Origin: Salinibacterium xinjiangense
GTDB taxonomy: Bacteria; Actinomycetota; Actinomycetes; Actinomycetales; Microbacteriaceae
Assembly: GCF_014645015.1 (NCBI RefSeq)
Contig: NZ_BMLC01000001.1
Span: forward strand, 1,130,585 to 1,194,584
Direction: 5' to 3'
Length of the DNA: 64,000 nucleotides
Part shown: one piece after another, positions 17,201 through 27,199 of the stretch
How the letters are laid out: the number at the start of each line of letters is the position of its first letter
How positions within the stretch are numbered: position 1 is the first letter of the stretch
Notes under the pieces: generated by a model
Told to the model about the DNA's origin: nothing
What the model saw: only the letters and a program-made list of their open reading frames with translations
Databases searched by the model: none
Position numbers and translations under genes: made by a program

Positions 17201-19126
17201 ATGGATGCCCCGAGCACGAGCCCCGCGCCGCCGAGAGGCGGCCCGGACGATCTCCTCGCTCTCCTGGGGGAACTCCAACAGTTGCGGCACAGTCTTCTGG
17301 ACGCCGAAGTGCGGGAGTCCGGGTCTATAAAGGCCGTGATGGCACGGCATCGACCCAGCGCAATCAACCTCGTGCACTACGTCGAGTTGAGGTCGCACGA
17401 CATCAGGGCGCTCCAGGAGCGCCTGACGCAGCATGGGCTTTCGTCGCTGGGCAGAACCGAGTCGCACGTGATGCCCGGCATCGATATGGTGATCCACACG
17501 CTGTCGCAGCTCACCGGTCACGAAGTCGAACGGTCTTCCGGGCCAGCGCGCGTTCCCCACCGGGGGTTGCTCTCCCGCAATGCGATCAGCCTGCTGGGCC
17601 CCCGGCCGAAAGACCGACCCACCCGCATCATGGTGACCTTTCCCTCAGAGGCGGCAACGGACTACGCAACAGTGAGGACGATGCTCGCCAGCGGCATGGA
17701 TATCGCTCGCATCAACTGCGCCCACGACGATGCCGGGGCGTGGAGCGCCATGATCCACAACGTGCGTACAGCGGAAGCAGAGCTTGGAAAGTCGTGTCTG
17801 GTCTCGATGGATCTCGCGGGTCCAAAACTTCGGACAGGGCCGCTGGTGCCCGGTGCTGACGTGGTCAAAGTAAAGCCGGAACGCAACGAGCGTGGAATAG
17901 TCCTGACACCGGCGACGGTGTGGCTCGGCGAAGCCCCTGCGGCAGGCAGCGGCATCCAGATTCAGTCGATCCCCGTGACCGACCCGGGCTGGGCCACCCG
18001 CCGAACTGTCGGGCAGCGAATCCACCTCGTGGATGCGCGCGGTTCCGGTCGCGTGCTCACGGTCGAGCGGGTGCACGGTACCGGATGCCTGGTGTCGTTC
18101 CGCAAGACTGTCTACTTCGCATCTGGAACACAACTCGTCGCCCGCGTGTCGGGCGGCCGTCAGGCCGAACTGGAGCTGGGAACTCGAGTCGGGGCCCTAC
18201 CGTCGCGAGCGACGTCGATGATGGTTCGCCGCGGTGATCGCATCCAGTTGACAGCGGACCTGACTCCTGCAGACGTGTCTGGCGGATCCGTCCATCGCAT
18301 CGGCGCGACGCTCTTCGAGGTTTTTGCCGACACCAGGCCGGGCGAGCGACTGCTCATCGACGACGGGAAGATCGCCACGGTGATCACCGATGTCGCCGCC
18401 CATGCCGTATTGGTCGAAGTGCAAAGTGCCGGGGTGGCTGGCACGAAGCTCCGTGCCGAGAAGGGGATCAACCTCCCCGATTCGACCCTCACCCTTTCCG
18501 CGCTTACCGAGAAGGACGCGGAAGACCTCGCGTTCGTCAGGCAGCACGCCGACATCGTGGAGTTGTCGTTCGTGCGAAGCGCGGCCGACGTCGATGACCT
18601 GCTTCAGCGCCTCGGCCCCGCTGACGAGCATCCACTGGGCATTGTCCTCAAGATCGAGACCGTGGCGGCATTCGAATCGCTTCCGCAGATCCTGCTCGAA
18701 GCCATGCGCTGGGGAGACATCGGAGTCATGATCGCGCGCGGTGACCTTGCGGTCGAGGCCGGATTCGAACGCCTGGCCGAACTCCAGGAAGAGATTCTCT
18801 GGTTGTCCGAAGCCGCCCACGTGCCCGTGATCTGGGCCACCGAAGTGCTCGACGATATGGCGCGCACGGGTGTGCCGTCGCGGGCTGAGGTGACGGATGC
18901 GGCTATGGCTCAACGCGCCGAATGCGTCATGCTCAACAAGGGGCCTTACATCGGCGAGGCCATCACGATGCTCGCCGACATCCTCCATCGCATGCAGGAT
19001 CACATGGCCAAGAAGCGCAGCCTGTTGCGGCGGCTGAAGGCGTGGGATCTCGACCGCGCCGTCGTCGCGACGGCACCGTCCACCTCGGACGAGATCGATT
19101 CGGATGCCCGGATCGCTACCCGGTGA
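17201..19126 (+). CDS. Atypical pyruvate kinase with N-terminal extension
   Basis: A 641-residue protein. Residues about 140-620 are a pyruvate kinase TIM barrel: GMDIARINCAHDD (R170, N172 for ATP/metal), SMDLAGPKLRTG, a B domain inserted between about 215 and 380, KIETVAAFESL, GDIGVMIARGDLAVE, and PVIWATEVLDDM with VTDAAMAQRAECVMLNKG. The usual regulatory C-terminal domain is missing, and instead there is a 130-residue helical N-terminal extension. This long variant is likely not the housekeeping enzyme. Its stop overlaps the start of a CtpE-like ATPase (GTGA), an unusual pairing. The catalytic activity is inferred from conserved residues. Confidence 0.8.
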   Translation: MDAPSTSPAPPRGGPDDLLALLGELQQLRHSLLDAEVRESGSIKAVMARHRPSAINLVHYVELRSHDIRALQERLTQHGLSSLGRTESHVMPGIDMVIHTLSQLTGHEVERSSGPARVPHRGLLSRNAISLLGPRPKDRPTRIMVTFPSEAATDYATVRTMLASGMDIARINCAHDDAGAWSAMIHNVRTAEAELGKSCLVSMDLAGPKLRTGPLVPGADVVKVKPERNERGIVLTPATVWLGEAPAAGSGIQIQSIPVTDPGWATRRTVGQRIHLVDARGSGRVLTVERVHGTGCLVSFRKTVYFASGTQLVARVSGGRQAELELGTRVGALPSRATSMMVRRGDRIQLTADLTPADVSGGSVHRIGATLFEVFADTRPGERLLIDDGKIATVITDVAAHAVLVEVQSAGVAGTKLRAEKGINLPDSTLTLSALTEKDAEDLAFVRQHADIVELSFVRSAADVDDLLQRLGPADEHPLGIVLKIETVAAFESLPQILLEAMRWGDIGVMIARGDLAVEAGFERLAELQEEILWLSEAAHVPVIWATEVLDDMARTGVPSRAEVTDAAMAQRAECVMLNKGPYIGEAITMLADILHRMQDHMAKKRSLLRRLKAWDLDRAVVATAPSTSDEIDSDARIATR

Positions 19127-21510
19127 TCCCGCGCCAAGCCGAGGTGACGGGGCTTCCCCGTGACGCGGTCGCCGAGCGCGTGGCCCGTGGCCTGACGAAC
19201 ACCCCATCGACCCTGTCGAGCCGATCGGGATGGGGAATCCTTCGCGACAACGTCTTCACCCTGTTCAACGGCATCGTCGCCGGGTGCTTCATCCTTCTCC
19301 TCACCCTCGGTCAGTGGCAGGATGCGCTGTTCGGTTTTGCCGCTGTGGGTAACTCGGTGATCGGGGTCGTACAGGAGTATCGGGCAAAGAGGTCGCTCGA
19401 CAAATTTGCCGTGCTGAACTCACCGCTGGCCCGAGTGCTACGCGAGGACGGCGTGACAGACATCCAGGTCGCCGACATCGTCATGGATGACATCCTCGTG
19501 CTGCGGGCGGGCGACCAGGTGGGCGCAGATGCCCACGTGCTCAGTTCTGACGGCCTTCAGCTCGACGAATCCCTGCTCACCGGGGAGTCTGATCCGGTCG
19601 ACAGAGCTGCAGGCTCCGAGATCCTCGCTGGCTCCAGCGTGGTGTCGGGTCATGGGCGGGCCAGGGTCACTCACGTCGGCGCAGACACCTTCGTGAGCAG
19701 GCTGACCGTCGAGGCGAAGCGGTTCTCACTGGTTCGATCCGAGATCCGCGGCGGGTTGAACCGCATCCTGCGTTGGATCTCCTGGGCGCTGCTGCCCGTC
19801 ATGCTCATCGTCGTCAACGGCCAGATGCAGGTGCTGGGCGGCTGGGAGACGGCGATCCGCACGGGCAGCTGGCGCATGGGGGCCGTAGGCGCTGTCGCCG
19901 CGGTGATCGCCATGATCCCGCTCGGACTGGTGCTGCTGACCAGCGTCGCGTTCGCGGTCGCTGGCGTGCGACTCGCGCGGCAGAAGGTGCTCGTTCGAGA
20001 ACTGGCAGCCGTGGAAGGGCTGGCCCGGGTCGACATGTTGTGCCTGGACAAGACAGGAACCCTCACCGAGGGCACTATCTCGTTCGACGATGTGCACGTG
20101 GTCAGCGAGCGCCAACCCGCCGGATGGAGGAATGCGCTCGGCTGGTTCGGTTCCGAGCCCAACGCCAACGCGACCGCGCGCTGCCTCACCGTGGCCTTCC
20201 CTGATCGGGCAGAACTGGCTCCGGTATCGACCGTGCCGTTCTCGTCGACCCGAAAGTGGAGCGCCGTCGACTTCGGTTCGGCGGGCGATGCCGCGGGCAC
20301 CTGGATTCTCGGCGCCCCGGAATTCGTGCTCGCCGTGGACGAGACCGAGACGCTGAGCCGTGCCGCCGCTCTCGCCGCCGAGGGCAAGCGCACGCTCGTG
20401 CTCGCCTGCGCGCCAACCCGTCTCGTCGAAGAACAGCCTGGGAAGGCGCAGCTTCCGCCGGGGATTCGCCCAGTGGTACTTCTGACATTTCGGGAGCAGG
20501 TGCGCCCGGATGCCCGGCAGACCATGCGGTACTTCCACGAGCAGGGCGTCCAGGTCCGTATCATCTCGGGTGACGACCCACGAACTGTCGCCGCCGTCGC
20601 GACCCAGGTCGGCCTGGGCCCGGTGGAAGGCTTCGACGCGAGGGACTTGCCCGAGAACCTCCAGGAACTCGGCGACGCGCTCGAGACTCACACGGTCTTC
20701 GGACGGGTCACCCCCGCGCAGAAACGCCAGATGATCCTGGCCATGCAATCCCGCGGCCACGTCGTGGCGATGACCGGCGACGGGGTCAATGATGTGCTGG
20801 CGCTCAAGGTCGCCGACATCGGGATTGCAATGAACAACGCAACGCAGGCGACCAGGGCCGTGTCGCGGCTCGTGCTTCTCGACGACCGCTTCGACCGGCT
20901 TCCGAGTGTGGTTGCCGAAGGGCGGCGGGCTATCGCCAATATCGAGCGCGTGTCCATGCTCTTCCTCGCGAAGACGGTATACGCGGTGGTGATCTCCGTC
21001 ATCTTCGGTGCACTGCTGTGGGGTTTCCCGTTCCTGCCCCGCCAGCTCTCGGTGATCGACGGGGTGACGATCGGGATCCCGGCCTTCTTCCTCGCCCTCA
21101 TGGCGAACAACCGTCGCTATCGTTCGGGCTTCCTCAGGCGATCCCTCTCGTTCGCCATTCCGGCCGGGATCATCGTCGCGACCGCAATCGCGGCGGTCCA
21201 TGTCTACGGCGATACCACAAGGGGCCTTACCGTCGGCGGCCTGAGAACCGCATCCCTGATCACCCTCGCCCTGGCTGCACTGTGGATACTCGTCATCATC
21301 TCCCGGCCTCTCAGCCCCCGGCGGCTGCTTATCATCGGGGTGATGTACGTCGGAGTTGCCCTCGTCTTCACCGTCCCGATCTCGACGGAATTCCTGAGCC
21401 TGGATATGCCGCCGACGCCGCTACTGGCAGCGACCGCGGGGTGCGTGCTGGGTGCCACGATCGCGTTAGAGATCCTCTACCGCGTGAGGAGAGATCCGCT
21501 ACCGCGATAA
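19123..21510 (+). CDS. CtpE-like P-type cation ATPase
   Basis: A 795-residue HAD-type ATPase resembling mycobacterial CtpE (a calcium transporter) along its length. Motifs: TGES actuator loop (about 154), catalytic D309 in CLDKTGTLTEG, KWSAVDF, VAMTGDGVND, and a six-helix C-terminal membrane part. The fourth-helix motif that reads PEGL in CtpE is IPLGL here (P266-L267), so the acidic residue is absent. The GTG start overlaps the pyruvate kinase stop; no nearer ATG fits. Family and topology are clear, but the ion is not. Confidence 0.85.
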   Translation: MIPRQAEVTGLPRDAVAERVARGLTNTPSTLSSRSGWGILRDNVFTLFNGIVAGCFILLLTLGQWQDALFGFAAVGNSVIGVVQEYRAKRSLDKFAVLNSPLARVLREDGVTDIQVADIVMDDILVLRAGDQVGADAHVLSSDGLQLDESLLTGESDPVDRAAGSEILAGSSVVSGHGRARVTHVGADTFVSRLTVEAKRFSLVRSEIRGGLNRILRWISWALLPVMLIVVNGQMQVLGGWETAIRTGSWRMGAVGAVAAVIAMIPLGLVLLTSVAFAVAGVRLARQKVLVRELAAVEGLARVDMLCLDKTGTLTEGTISFDDVHVVSERQPAGWRNALGWFGSEPNANATARCLTVAFPDRAELAPVSTVPFSSTRKWSAVDFGSAGDAAGTWILGAPEFVLAVDETETLSRAAALAAEGKRTLVLACAPTRLVEEQPGKAQLPPGIRPVVLLTFREQVRPDARQTMRYFHEQGVQVRIISGDDPRTVAAVATQVGLGPVEGFDARDLPENLQELGDALETHTVFGRVTPAQKRQMILAMQSRGHVVAMTGDGVNDVLALKVADIGIAMNNATQATRAVSRLVLLDDRFDRLPSVVAEGRRAIANIERVSMLFLAKTVYAVVISVIFGALLWGFPFLPRQLSVIDGVTIGIPAFFLALMANNRRYRSGFLRRSLSFAIPAGIIVATAIAAVHVYGDTTRGLTVGGLRTASLITLALAALWILVIISRPLSPRRLLIIGVMYVGVALVFTVPISTEFLSLDMPPTPLLAATAGCVLGATIALEILYRVRRDPLPR

Positions 21511-21569
21511 ACGTGGCCGAGTTGTCTTGGACAGGCGCGCTGCCGCCAACGCCGAGTGCCGGCCGTCGG

Positions 21570-22004
21570 TCAGGCCGTGGCGCCGCGGCGCAGCAGCAGC
21601 ACGGCCGCCGTGGCCTGCCACACGACGAAACTCTCGACGACGAGCGACAGCAGGCCGAGTGGCTCGAGCCAGTTACCGATGTCATCGGTTGCACCGGGCA
21701 TCCCGACGGTGCGATTCACGACGAAGGCGAGCAGAATGGCGAGGCCGAGACCGATCGCGGCGACGTAGTCGAGGGGCTTTCCGACGCGGAAGATCCGCTC
21801 CATGATGACGAACGATGCCACGATGAGGAAAATGTACGCGACAGCGAGGTACGGCACCTCCTCGATCTTGCCCGGCAGGTCGAGCACGTGGATCGCAGCC
21901 GTCACAGCCAGGGCAAGGCCCACCGCGATCTGCCGGGCATGGAGCTCGGTGGGGGCGGCATCCCGAGCTGAGACCGCGCGCGTAGGGGTGAGCGTGGCAG
22001 ACAT
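21570..22004 (-). CDS. Small four-helix membrane protein, unknown function
   Basis: A 144-residue protein with four hydrophobic segments (about residues 26-42, 51-69, 80-97 and 117-138), a short charged N-terminus and a conserved-looking HVLDLPGKIEE loop after the first helix. The ATG has a GGAG site. I do not recognise a named family, though small proteins of this layout are common in Microbacteriaceae and Micrococcaceae. It converges with the CtpE-like gene, and nothing nearby explains it. Confidence 0.7.
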   Translation of the reverse strand: MSATLTPTRAVSARDAAPTELHARQIAVGLALAVTAAIHVLDLPGKIEEVPYLAVAYIFLIVASFVIMERIFRVGKPLDYVAAIGLGLAILLAFVVNRTVGMPGATDDIGNWLEPLGLLSLVVESFVVWQATAAVLLLRRGATA

Positions 22005-22166
22005 GTGGGGCTCCGTTCCGGAGCGCCGTTGCGCTCACGTTTCGAGGCTAGGGCCGAGCGTCAGGTGCACGATGGGCAATCAGGGCTTCATGTGAGAACT
22101 CGAGTCTGAATCGGGGCAACCTGTGCTGCAGGCGTGAACCTGCTGGCAAACAGTTGGGCTCGCCGA

Positions 22167-23186
22167 TCAGTCAACAGTGCGCGCGCGCTGTTCGATTCCG
22201 GGCGCTCCGTACGGATAATCAGCCGCTGCGGGATCGCTGGCGTGGTCGAGACGGGCAACCTCCTCCGCAGTCAACACGAGGTGAGACGCACCCAGATTCT
22301 CGGTGAGCTGGTCGACAGTTCGGGCGCCGAGGATGATCGAGGTGACACCTGGTCGATCGTGCAGCCACGCCAGCGCAATCTGCGAGAGCGTGACCCCACG
22401 CTCGGTTGCGATCTCCGTCAGAGCCGAGATCGTCGTCCAGGTCCGATCCCTGGCACTGCGTCCAGCGTACGCTTCGACACCTCGCTCCGGGTCCTCACCG
22501 AGGCGGGTAGCTCCCGTCGGTGCCTCGGTCGCCGAATACTTGCCCGTCAGCCAGCCGCCGCCGAGGGGCGACCACGGCAGGATTCCCAGCCCACCGTCGA
22601 TGCATGCGGGAACGACCTCCCATTCCACCTCACGCACGAGCAGGTTGTACTGCGGCTGCATCGAGATCAGCGGCACTCGATCGGCCGCAAGCGTCGTGGC
22701 CTTCGCGACCTGCCAGCCGGTGAAGTTCGAGAGGCCAGCGTAGGAGATCTTCCCCGAGCGCACCGCATCCTCGAGGAATCCCAGGCTCTCGTCCAGCGGA
22801 GTGAGTGGATCCCAGGAATGAAGCTGGTAGAGGTCGACGTGCTCGACGCCGAGCCTCACCAGCGACGCATCGAGTGCCCTGCGGAGGTGCCGGCGTGAGT
22901 TGCCCGCATCCCGAGGTTCCACGCCCACCGGGAACCGCCCCTTCGTCGCGAGGAAGATGTTCGCTCGAGCCTGCTCATCGAGTGTGCCCAGCCACCTGCC
23001 GACGATCCGTTCAGACTCGCCACCGCTGTAGACATCCGCCGTCTCGACGAGATTTCCGCCGCGGGCGGTGTACTCGTCGAGCTGCCGCGCGGCCTCCGTT
23101 TCTGCCGTCTCGGATCCGAAGGTCATGGTTCCGAGTGCATAGGTCGAGACGACGGCGCCTGAGCGCCCGAGGGTGCGGTATTTCAT
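22167..23186 (-). CDS. Aldo/keto reductase, aryl-alcohol dehydrogenase-like
   Basis: A 339-residue AKR of the general-stress/aryl-alcohol subgroup. It opens MKYRTLGRSGAVVSTYALGTM, has the catalytic Asp/Tyr in NLVETADVYSGGESE, Lys in FLATKGRF, His in LYQLHSWDP, then GLSNFTGWQ, LLVREVEWEVVPAC and the NADP site SIILGARTVDQL. Length and order are normal. Single-gene unit; substrate unknown. Confidence 0.92.
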   Translation of the reverse strand: MKYRTLGRSGAVVSTYALGTMTFGSETAETEAARQLDEYTARGGNLVETADVYSGGESERIVGRWLGTLDEQARANIFLATKGRFPVGVEPRDAGNSRRHLRRALDASLVRLGVEHVDLYQLHSWDPLTPLDESLGFLEDAVRSGKISYAGLSNFTGWQVAKATTLAADRVPLISMQPQYNLLVREVEWEVVPACIDGGLGILPWSPLGGGWLTGKYSATEAPTGATRLGEDPERGVEAYAGRSARDRTWTTISALTEIATERGVTLSQIALAWLHDRPGVTSIILGARTVDQLTENLGASHLVLTAEEVARLDHASDPAAADYPYGAPGIEQRARTVD

Positions 23187-23245
23187 GGGGTGATGTGTCC
23201 TTGTCCAGTGGTCCTGCCCCAGACCCGTAACCGCTGCGGAGTGCG

Positions 23246-25987
23246 TCAGCTCCCCTTCGGCGCGAGGTCCAAATCGTCCAGGTAGTAGATCTTTCCACTT
23301 CCTACCGTACCGAAGTCGAAGAAGACAGAAACCTTGTTATAGACCAGCGCGGGGTTGAGGGCCGCCGTTGTCGCCACCTGGTTCGCCAGGTTGAAGGTCA
23401 GCGTCTCCCAACCACCAGCCAGCGTGGTGGTGGCGTCAGTCTCGACCGATTGAGCGCCGTCGGCGGCGTTCTCGACCTTGAGGCGCACCCTGATCCCCGC
23501 ATCCGGAGACCATACCCTCGCCGTCAACGACGTCAGGGTAGACGTGAACGCGATCCGCTCGATCGCTGCGTTGGGCATGGTGGCGATCGTGGTGCCCGAC
23601 CACACCGCCGCACCGGCACCCTTGACGACCTGCGCGACCCTGTTGGCGGCGTTGGTCGGGTCGACGACGATGGTCGGGTCGACACCTCCGAAGCCGATCA
23701 GGGTCGGTGGCGTCCCTTCATCGAAGGTGAGCAGGCGTCGGGTTGACGGAGGCAGCACGGTGTCGAACTCCTGCCGGGCGACAACGGATGCAGTGTTGGC
23801 ATTGCCTGCCGCATCACTGAATGAGCCCGCGGCGACACTGACATCGATGACCCCGGTCGAGTTGCCCGGGGGCCTCACGACCAGCGTGGCGTGGGTCGAG
23901 TCCTGTCGAGCGAACGCACCCTTCGCGCCGCCCACGACGGCGACATCGTCTGCGGTGAAGCTGGCGCCGACGCTCTCGCTGAAGGCGAAACTGAAGGTGA
24001 CGTCACCCGGCGCGGATGCCGCGATGTCGTCCGTGATGGCAACCGTCGGAGCCGTCGTGTCAGGCACCGCCGGGTAGTCCCCCACCGTGACAGGGGTGCT
24101 GGCATTGTCGATGGTCGACGACCCGCCGATCCCGTTGATCACGTTCGTGATCCCACCCTTTGCCTTCGATGGATCGAGGAAGATCGTCAACATGTTGTGC
24201 AGGCTGCCGGGGGCCAGCGTCCCGGGCACCTCGAACGCGTTCGCGGCGAAGATGTCCACGCCCTGGTTAAAGAAGCTGTAGCTGCCCAGCGCGGAAGCTG
24301 TGAACGTCGTGACCGAGTCGGCGACTTTTAATGCAGACCAGCCGTTGACGCCTGGGGCCTGCATCCAGGCCGCCTGGCTCGGCGGGTCGTACGCAAGCTC
24401 GTTCTGGAAAAAGACGATCTCGCCACCGTTTCCGTTCCAGATCACGTTGTGCTGCTGGTAGTGCTCGACAAACAGCCCGGTGGCTGTGACATTGTCGCCG
24501 TTGACGATGACGCCGTTCTTTGCGGTGTTGATATCCCACCCCACGGTTCCCGCGATCCCGTGGTCTGCTCTCCAGGCCCAGATGTCATCGAGGATGACGT
24601 TGTCACTGTTGACCTCGAGACTGACGTCAGCCTTGCCGACGTTCGGACCGCCGATCCTGAAGAACACGTCCTGCAGAGTGGTGGGGTTGGATCGGCTGCT
24701 CGACTCATGCCTGTCCCCGATGTCGGCCTTCTCCTTCTTGACGCTGCCGATCTGCAGCAGCACCGGCGAGTTCTTCGTGCCGGCGTCGATCGTGATGCCA
24801 GCGATACCGACGCCCGCGACATCCTCGACCGCCATCACGACCGCACCCTTGACCGCGGTCAGGGTGGCAATGCCAATGCCCAGCACGACGGTGTTCGCGT
24901 TCTGCACCTTGATCGTCTTATCGATCGCGTATACACCCGGTGTGAACAACAGATTCTTGCCGCTCTTCAGTTGCTTATTGATGGTCTGCACCGAATCGCC
25001 CGGCTTGGCCACGAAGAATCTCGACAGCAGGATGCTACGACCCGGTGTCGGACCGTTTACCCACGACGCTCCCGTCGAGTTGGTGCGCAGCGACGGCACG
25101 AACACGTTGTACCGGCCAGCGGAGTCGAGGTAGAGATAGGGCTTCTCTTTGCTGACCGGCGTCTTGTCGACCGTCGTGTACGGCCCGCACACGTCCGTGA
25201 CGGCGGGGAAGCACTCAGCCGGGGCCCCGCCCACACCGGAGAACACCTGGTTCCAGACACCGTTAGACCAGCTGCCGACGCTGCTGTTGCGTGTGAAGTA
25301 CTGCTGTTGGGAACCGTTGATTACCGGGCCCATCGTCGAGTCGGCGATGAAGCCACCGCTGGCGAACTGTGGGCCGTCTGTGCAGTAATCCATCAACGAC
25401 AGGTTGCCGCCGATGATGTTGACCCGGCGCACCGGGGAGGCCTGTGATGCTGCCCAGAAGTTCGCGGAAGCCCGGCACCCCTCGCCTCCCGTGACGTTGA
25501 TCGTGAGGTTCGACATCGAACGCCAGAAGTTGTCCAGTGCGAAGCATCCCGTCGCGGGCCTGCACCGGTTGTAGACGTCGACGTGACCGTTGATGGTGAC
25601 GTCGGTGGGATTCAACCCCAGGCCAGCCACCTCGGTGTAGTAACCCACCTGGATCATCAGCGGGTTCTCGACAGTGCCGTAGCTGCCCGGCTTGAACAGC
25701 AGCGCGTACCTGTTAGTACCCATTTCGTCGTTGATCTGCCGGTCCCTGATCGCGTCGACCTCAGCCTGGATCTGGCTGGTGGGCATGCTCGGATCGAAGA
25801 TCCGCACGTTGGGACCGAAGTCAGGCTCGGCGGAGCTCGGCGGAGCTGGCCGCGCTTGCGGCGAGGCGAAGGCCGCCGACGTTCCGGTGAGCGAGAGGCC
25901 GACGACAAGTCCGGTCGCGGTGACCGCAGCGACCAGGGAGCGCAACCGACGGCGACGGGGGGCAGGAGTGACGTGTGGCAGCAACAT
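23246..25987 (-). CDS. Secreted parallel beta-helix protein with Ig-like and C-terminal carbohydrate-binding-like domains
   Basis: A 913-residue exported protein. The start at 25987 (MLLPHVTPAP) gives a clean signal peptide: RRRR, a hydrophobic core and an AFASPQA cleavage site near residue 38. Residues about 60-640 form a right-handed beta-helix of pectate-lyase type, with many short Asn/Val/Gly coils. A bacterial Ig-like domain follows (about 650-745, APTVAITDDIA...), and a C-terminal beta-sandwich (about 755-913, ending DDLDLAPKG) looks like a carbohydrate-binding module. Such proteins are often mislabelled adenylyl cyclase. Polysaccharide binding or cleavage outside the cell is the best guess; active-site residues are not certain. 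Confidence 0.82.
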   Translation of the reverse strand: MLLPHVTPAPRRRRLRSLVAAVTATGLVVGLSLTGTSAAFASPQARPAPPSSAEPDFGPNVRIFDPSMPTSQIQAEVDAIRDRQINDEMGTNRYALLFKPGSYGTVENPLMIQVGYYTEVAGLGLNPTDVTINGHVDVYNRCRPATGCFALDNFWRSMSNLTINVTGGEGCRASANFWAASQASPVRRVNIIGGNLSLMDYCTDGPQFASGGFIADSTMGPVINGSQQQYFTRNSSVGSWSNGVWNQVFSGVGGAPAECFPAVTDVCGPYTTVDKTPVSKEKPYLYLDSAGRYNVFVPSLRTNSTGASWVNGPTPGRSILLSRFFVAKPGDSVQTINKQLKSGKNLLFTPGVYAIDKTIKVQNANTVVLGIGIATLTAVKGAVVMAVEDVAGVGIAGITIDAGTKNSPVLLQIGSVKKEKADIGDRHESSSRSNPTTLQDVFFRIGGPNVGKADVSLEVNSDNVILDDIWAWRADHGIAGTVGWDINTAKNGVIVNGDNVTATGLFVEHYQQHNVIWNGNGGEIVFFQNELAYDPPSQAAWMQAPGVNGWSALKVADSVTTFTASALGSYSFFNQGVDIFAANAFEVPGTLAPGSLHNMLTIFLDPSKAKGGITNVINGIGGSSTIDNASTPVTVGDYPAVPDTTAPTVAITDDIAASAPGDVTFSFAFSESVGASFTADDVAVVGGAKGAFARQDSTHATLVVRPPGNSTGVIDVSVAAGSFSDAAGNANTASVVARQEFDTVLPPSTRRLLTFDEGTPPTLIGFGGVDPTIVVDPTNAANRVAQVVKGAGAAVWSGTTIATMPNAAIERIAFTSTLTSLTARVWSPDAGIRVRLKVENAADGAQSVETDATTTLAGGWETLTFNLANQVATTAALNPALVYNKVSVFFDFGTVGSGKIYYLDDLDLAPKGS

Positions 25988-26166
25988 TGCTGGCCTGCTT
26001 TCTGCAGATGGGCACCGTAGGCAAAAGCTACCGATTGGCTTCACTTCGACAGTAATAACCTCGCTGAGCCGCGTCAACGTTGTGGTTACCGGGTGAGTTC
26101 TCTCGGGGCATCGAGCGCTCGATCCTGATTTCGCTGATCCGGATAAGCACCAGCCGGATGAACGGC

Positions 26167-26640
26167 TCATGCATCCCCGCAACCCGTCGTGATGACAGCA
26201 TCGGCGGCCAGGACAACATCATCCGCCAGTGGTGTCGGGAACGCCTTCCTGAGATCCAACCCAAGCTCTCCCATCGCCGCGACGACCAAACGATTCGGTC
26301 CTGGGCCGGCGTCCAACGGGCGGAACGCACATGCACGGAACCGTCCGGCGGCATGGTTATCACCATTGCCGCCAGTGCCGCCATCGTGAAGCGGCCCGCG
26401 TTCTGCTCGCAGGCGAACAGCACCTCGGGCACGGCGCGCTCGATCGCGCCTTTGGCCTGCGCGAGCGCCGTGGGGCCTTCGCCTATGCGAGCGCTGTAAG
26501 CCGGTCGGACGCGAATCGCGTCGAGTTGCCGGCCAGGTGCGCCTTCGTTGCGGAGGTCCGTAGCCGGCCAGCACTGCGGAGGTCCGCGACAGGCCAGTGT
26601 GGAACTCGAGCACGTACCGTTCGCTACTCCCCCACCGGGC
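26167..26640 (-). pseudogene. Decayed arsR-arsC fusion gene
   Basis: Pieces of an ArsR-ArsC fusion appear in different frames in correct order: RYVLEFHTGLSRTSAV, then RFASDRLTALA followed by a stop (intact copy: RFAADRLSALA), then VPEVLFACEQNAGRFTMAA with the CX5R loop, then LRKAFPTPLADDVVLAADAV ending ITTGCGDA-stop. At least two frameshifts and one stop break it, and the C-terminal third is gone. The closest relative in the window is the intact fusion at 27244-28146. The N-terminal helix-turn-helix is not found. The left edge (about 26640) is approximate. Confidence 0.7.
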
Positions 26641-26757
26641 GCCGCAGATATTCCTCCCGGTCGCCCAGTCCGGGCAGCTCAAGCCCGGGTAGCGCGTCCG
26701 GCTGGCTCAGTCCCGGCCGCCCTCGTCGGCGCTGATGCCATTCTCGGTGGCGGCGGT

Positions 26758-27168
26758 TCAGACCGTTGCAGGAAGCAATTCAGCCAACAGGGCTTGAACG
26801 CGGGCCTTGATGTCGTCACGAATGGGGCGAACCTGATCGATCGACTTGCCTTTCGGGTCGGTCAACTCCCAGTCTTCGTAACGCTTACCGGGGAAGATCG
26901 GGCAGACATCGCCGCAGCCCATGGTGATGACGACATCGGAGTCTTTGACCTGCTCGGTCGTCATGAGCTGGGGCACGGCCTGTGAGATGTCGATACCCTC
27001 CTCAGCCATGGCCTGAATAGCCATGGGGTTGATCTGGTCGCCGGGCTCCGAACCTCCCGAGCGAACCTCGACGGCACCTTCGGAAAGCTTGCGCATGTAG
27101 CCTGCGGCCATTTGCGAACGGCCGGCATTGTGGATGCACACGAACAGGACTACAGGCTTCTCTGACAC
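26758..27168 (-). CDS. arsC: Arsenate reductase, low-molecular-weight phosphatase type
   Basis: A 136-residue enzyme of the LMW-phosphatase/ArsC fold. The catalytic P-loop is VCIHNAGRSQM (C11 to R17), and the later ITMGCGDVCPIFPGKRYEDW carries the family Cys/Asp signature. It should reduce As(V) to As(III) using thioredoxin or mycothiol. The GTG start has a GAGGG site. An ArsR-type inverted repeat (27200-27217) lies 31-49 bases upstream, matching that of the arsR-arsC gene. No arsenite exporter is in this window. Confidence 0.92.
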   Translation of the reverse strand: MSEKPVVLFVCIHNAGRSQMAAGYMRKLSEGAVEVRSGGSEPGDQINPMAIQAMAEEGIDISQAVPQLMTTEQVKDSDVVITMGCGDVCPIFPGKRYEDWELTDPKGKSIDQVRPIRDDIKARVQALLAELLPATV

Positions 27169-27199
27169 TGGTTTTCCCTCATCTCGACAGTTCTCAAAG

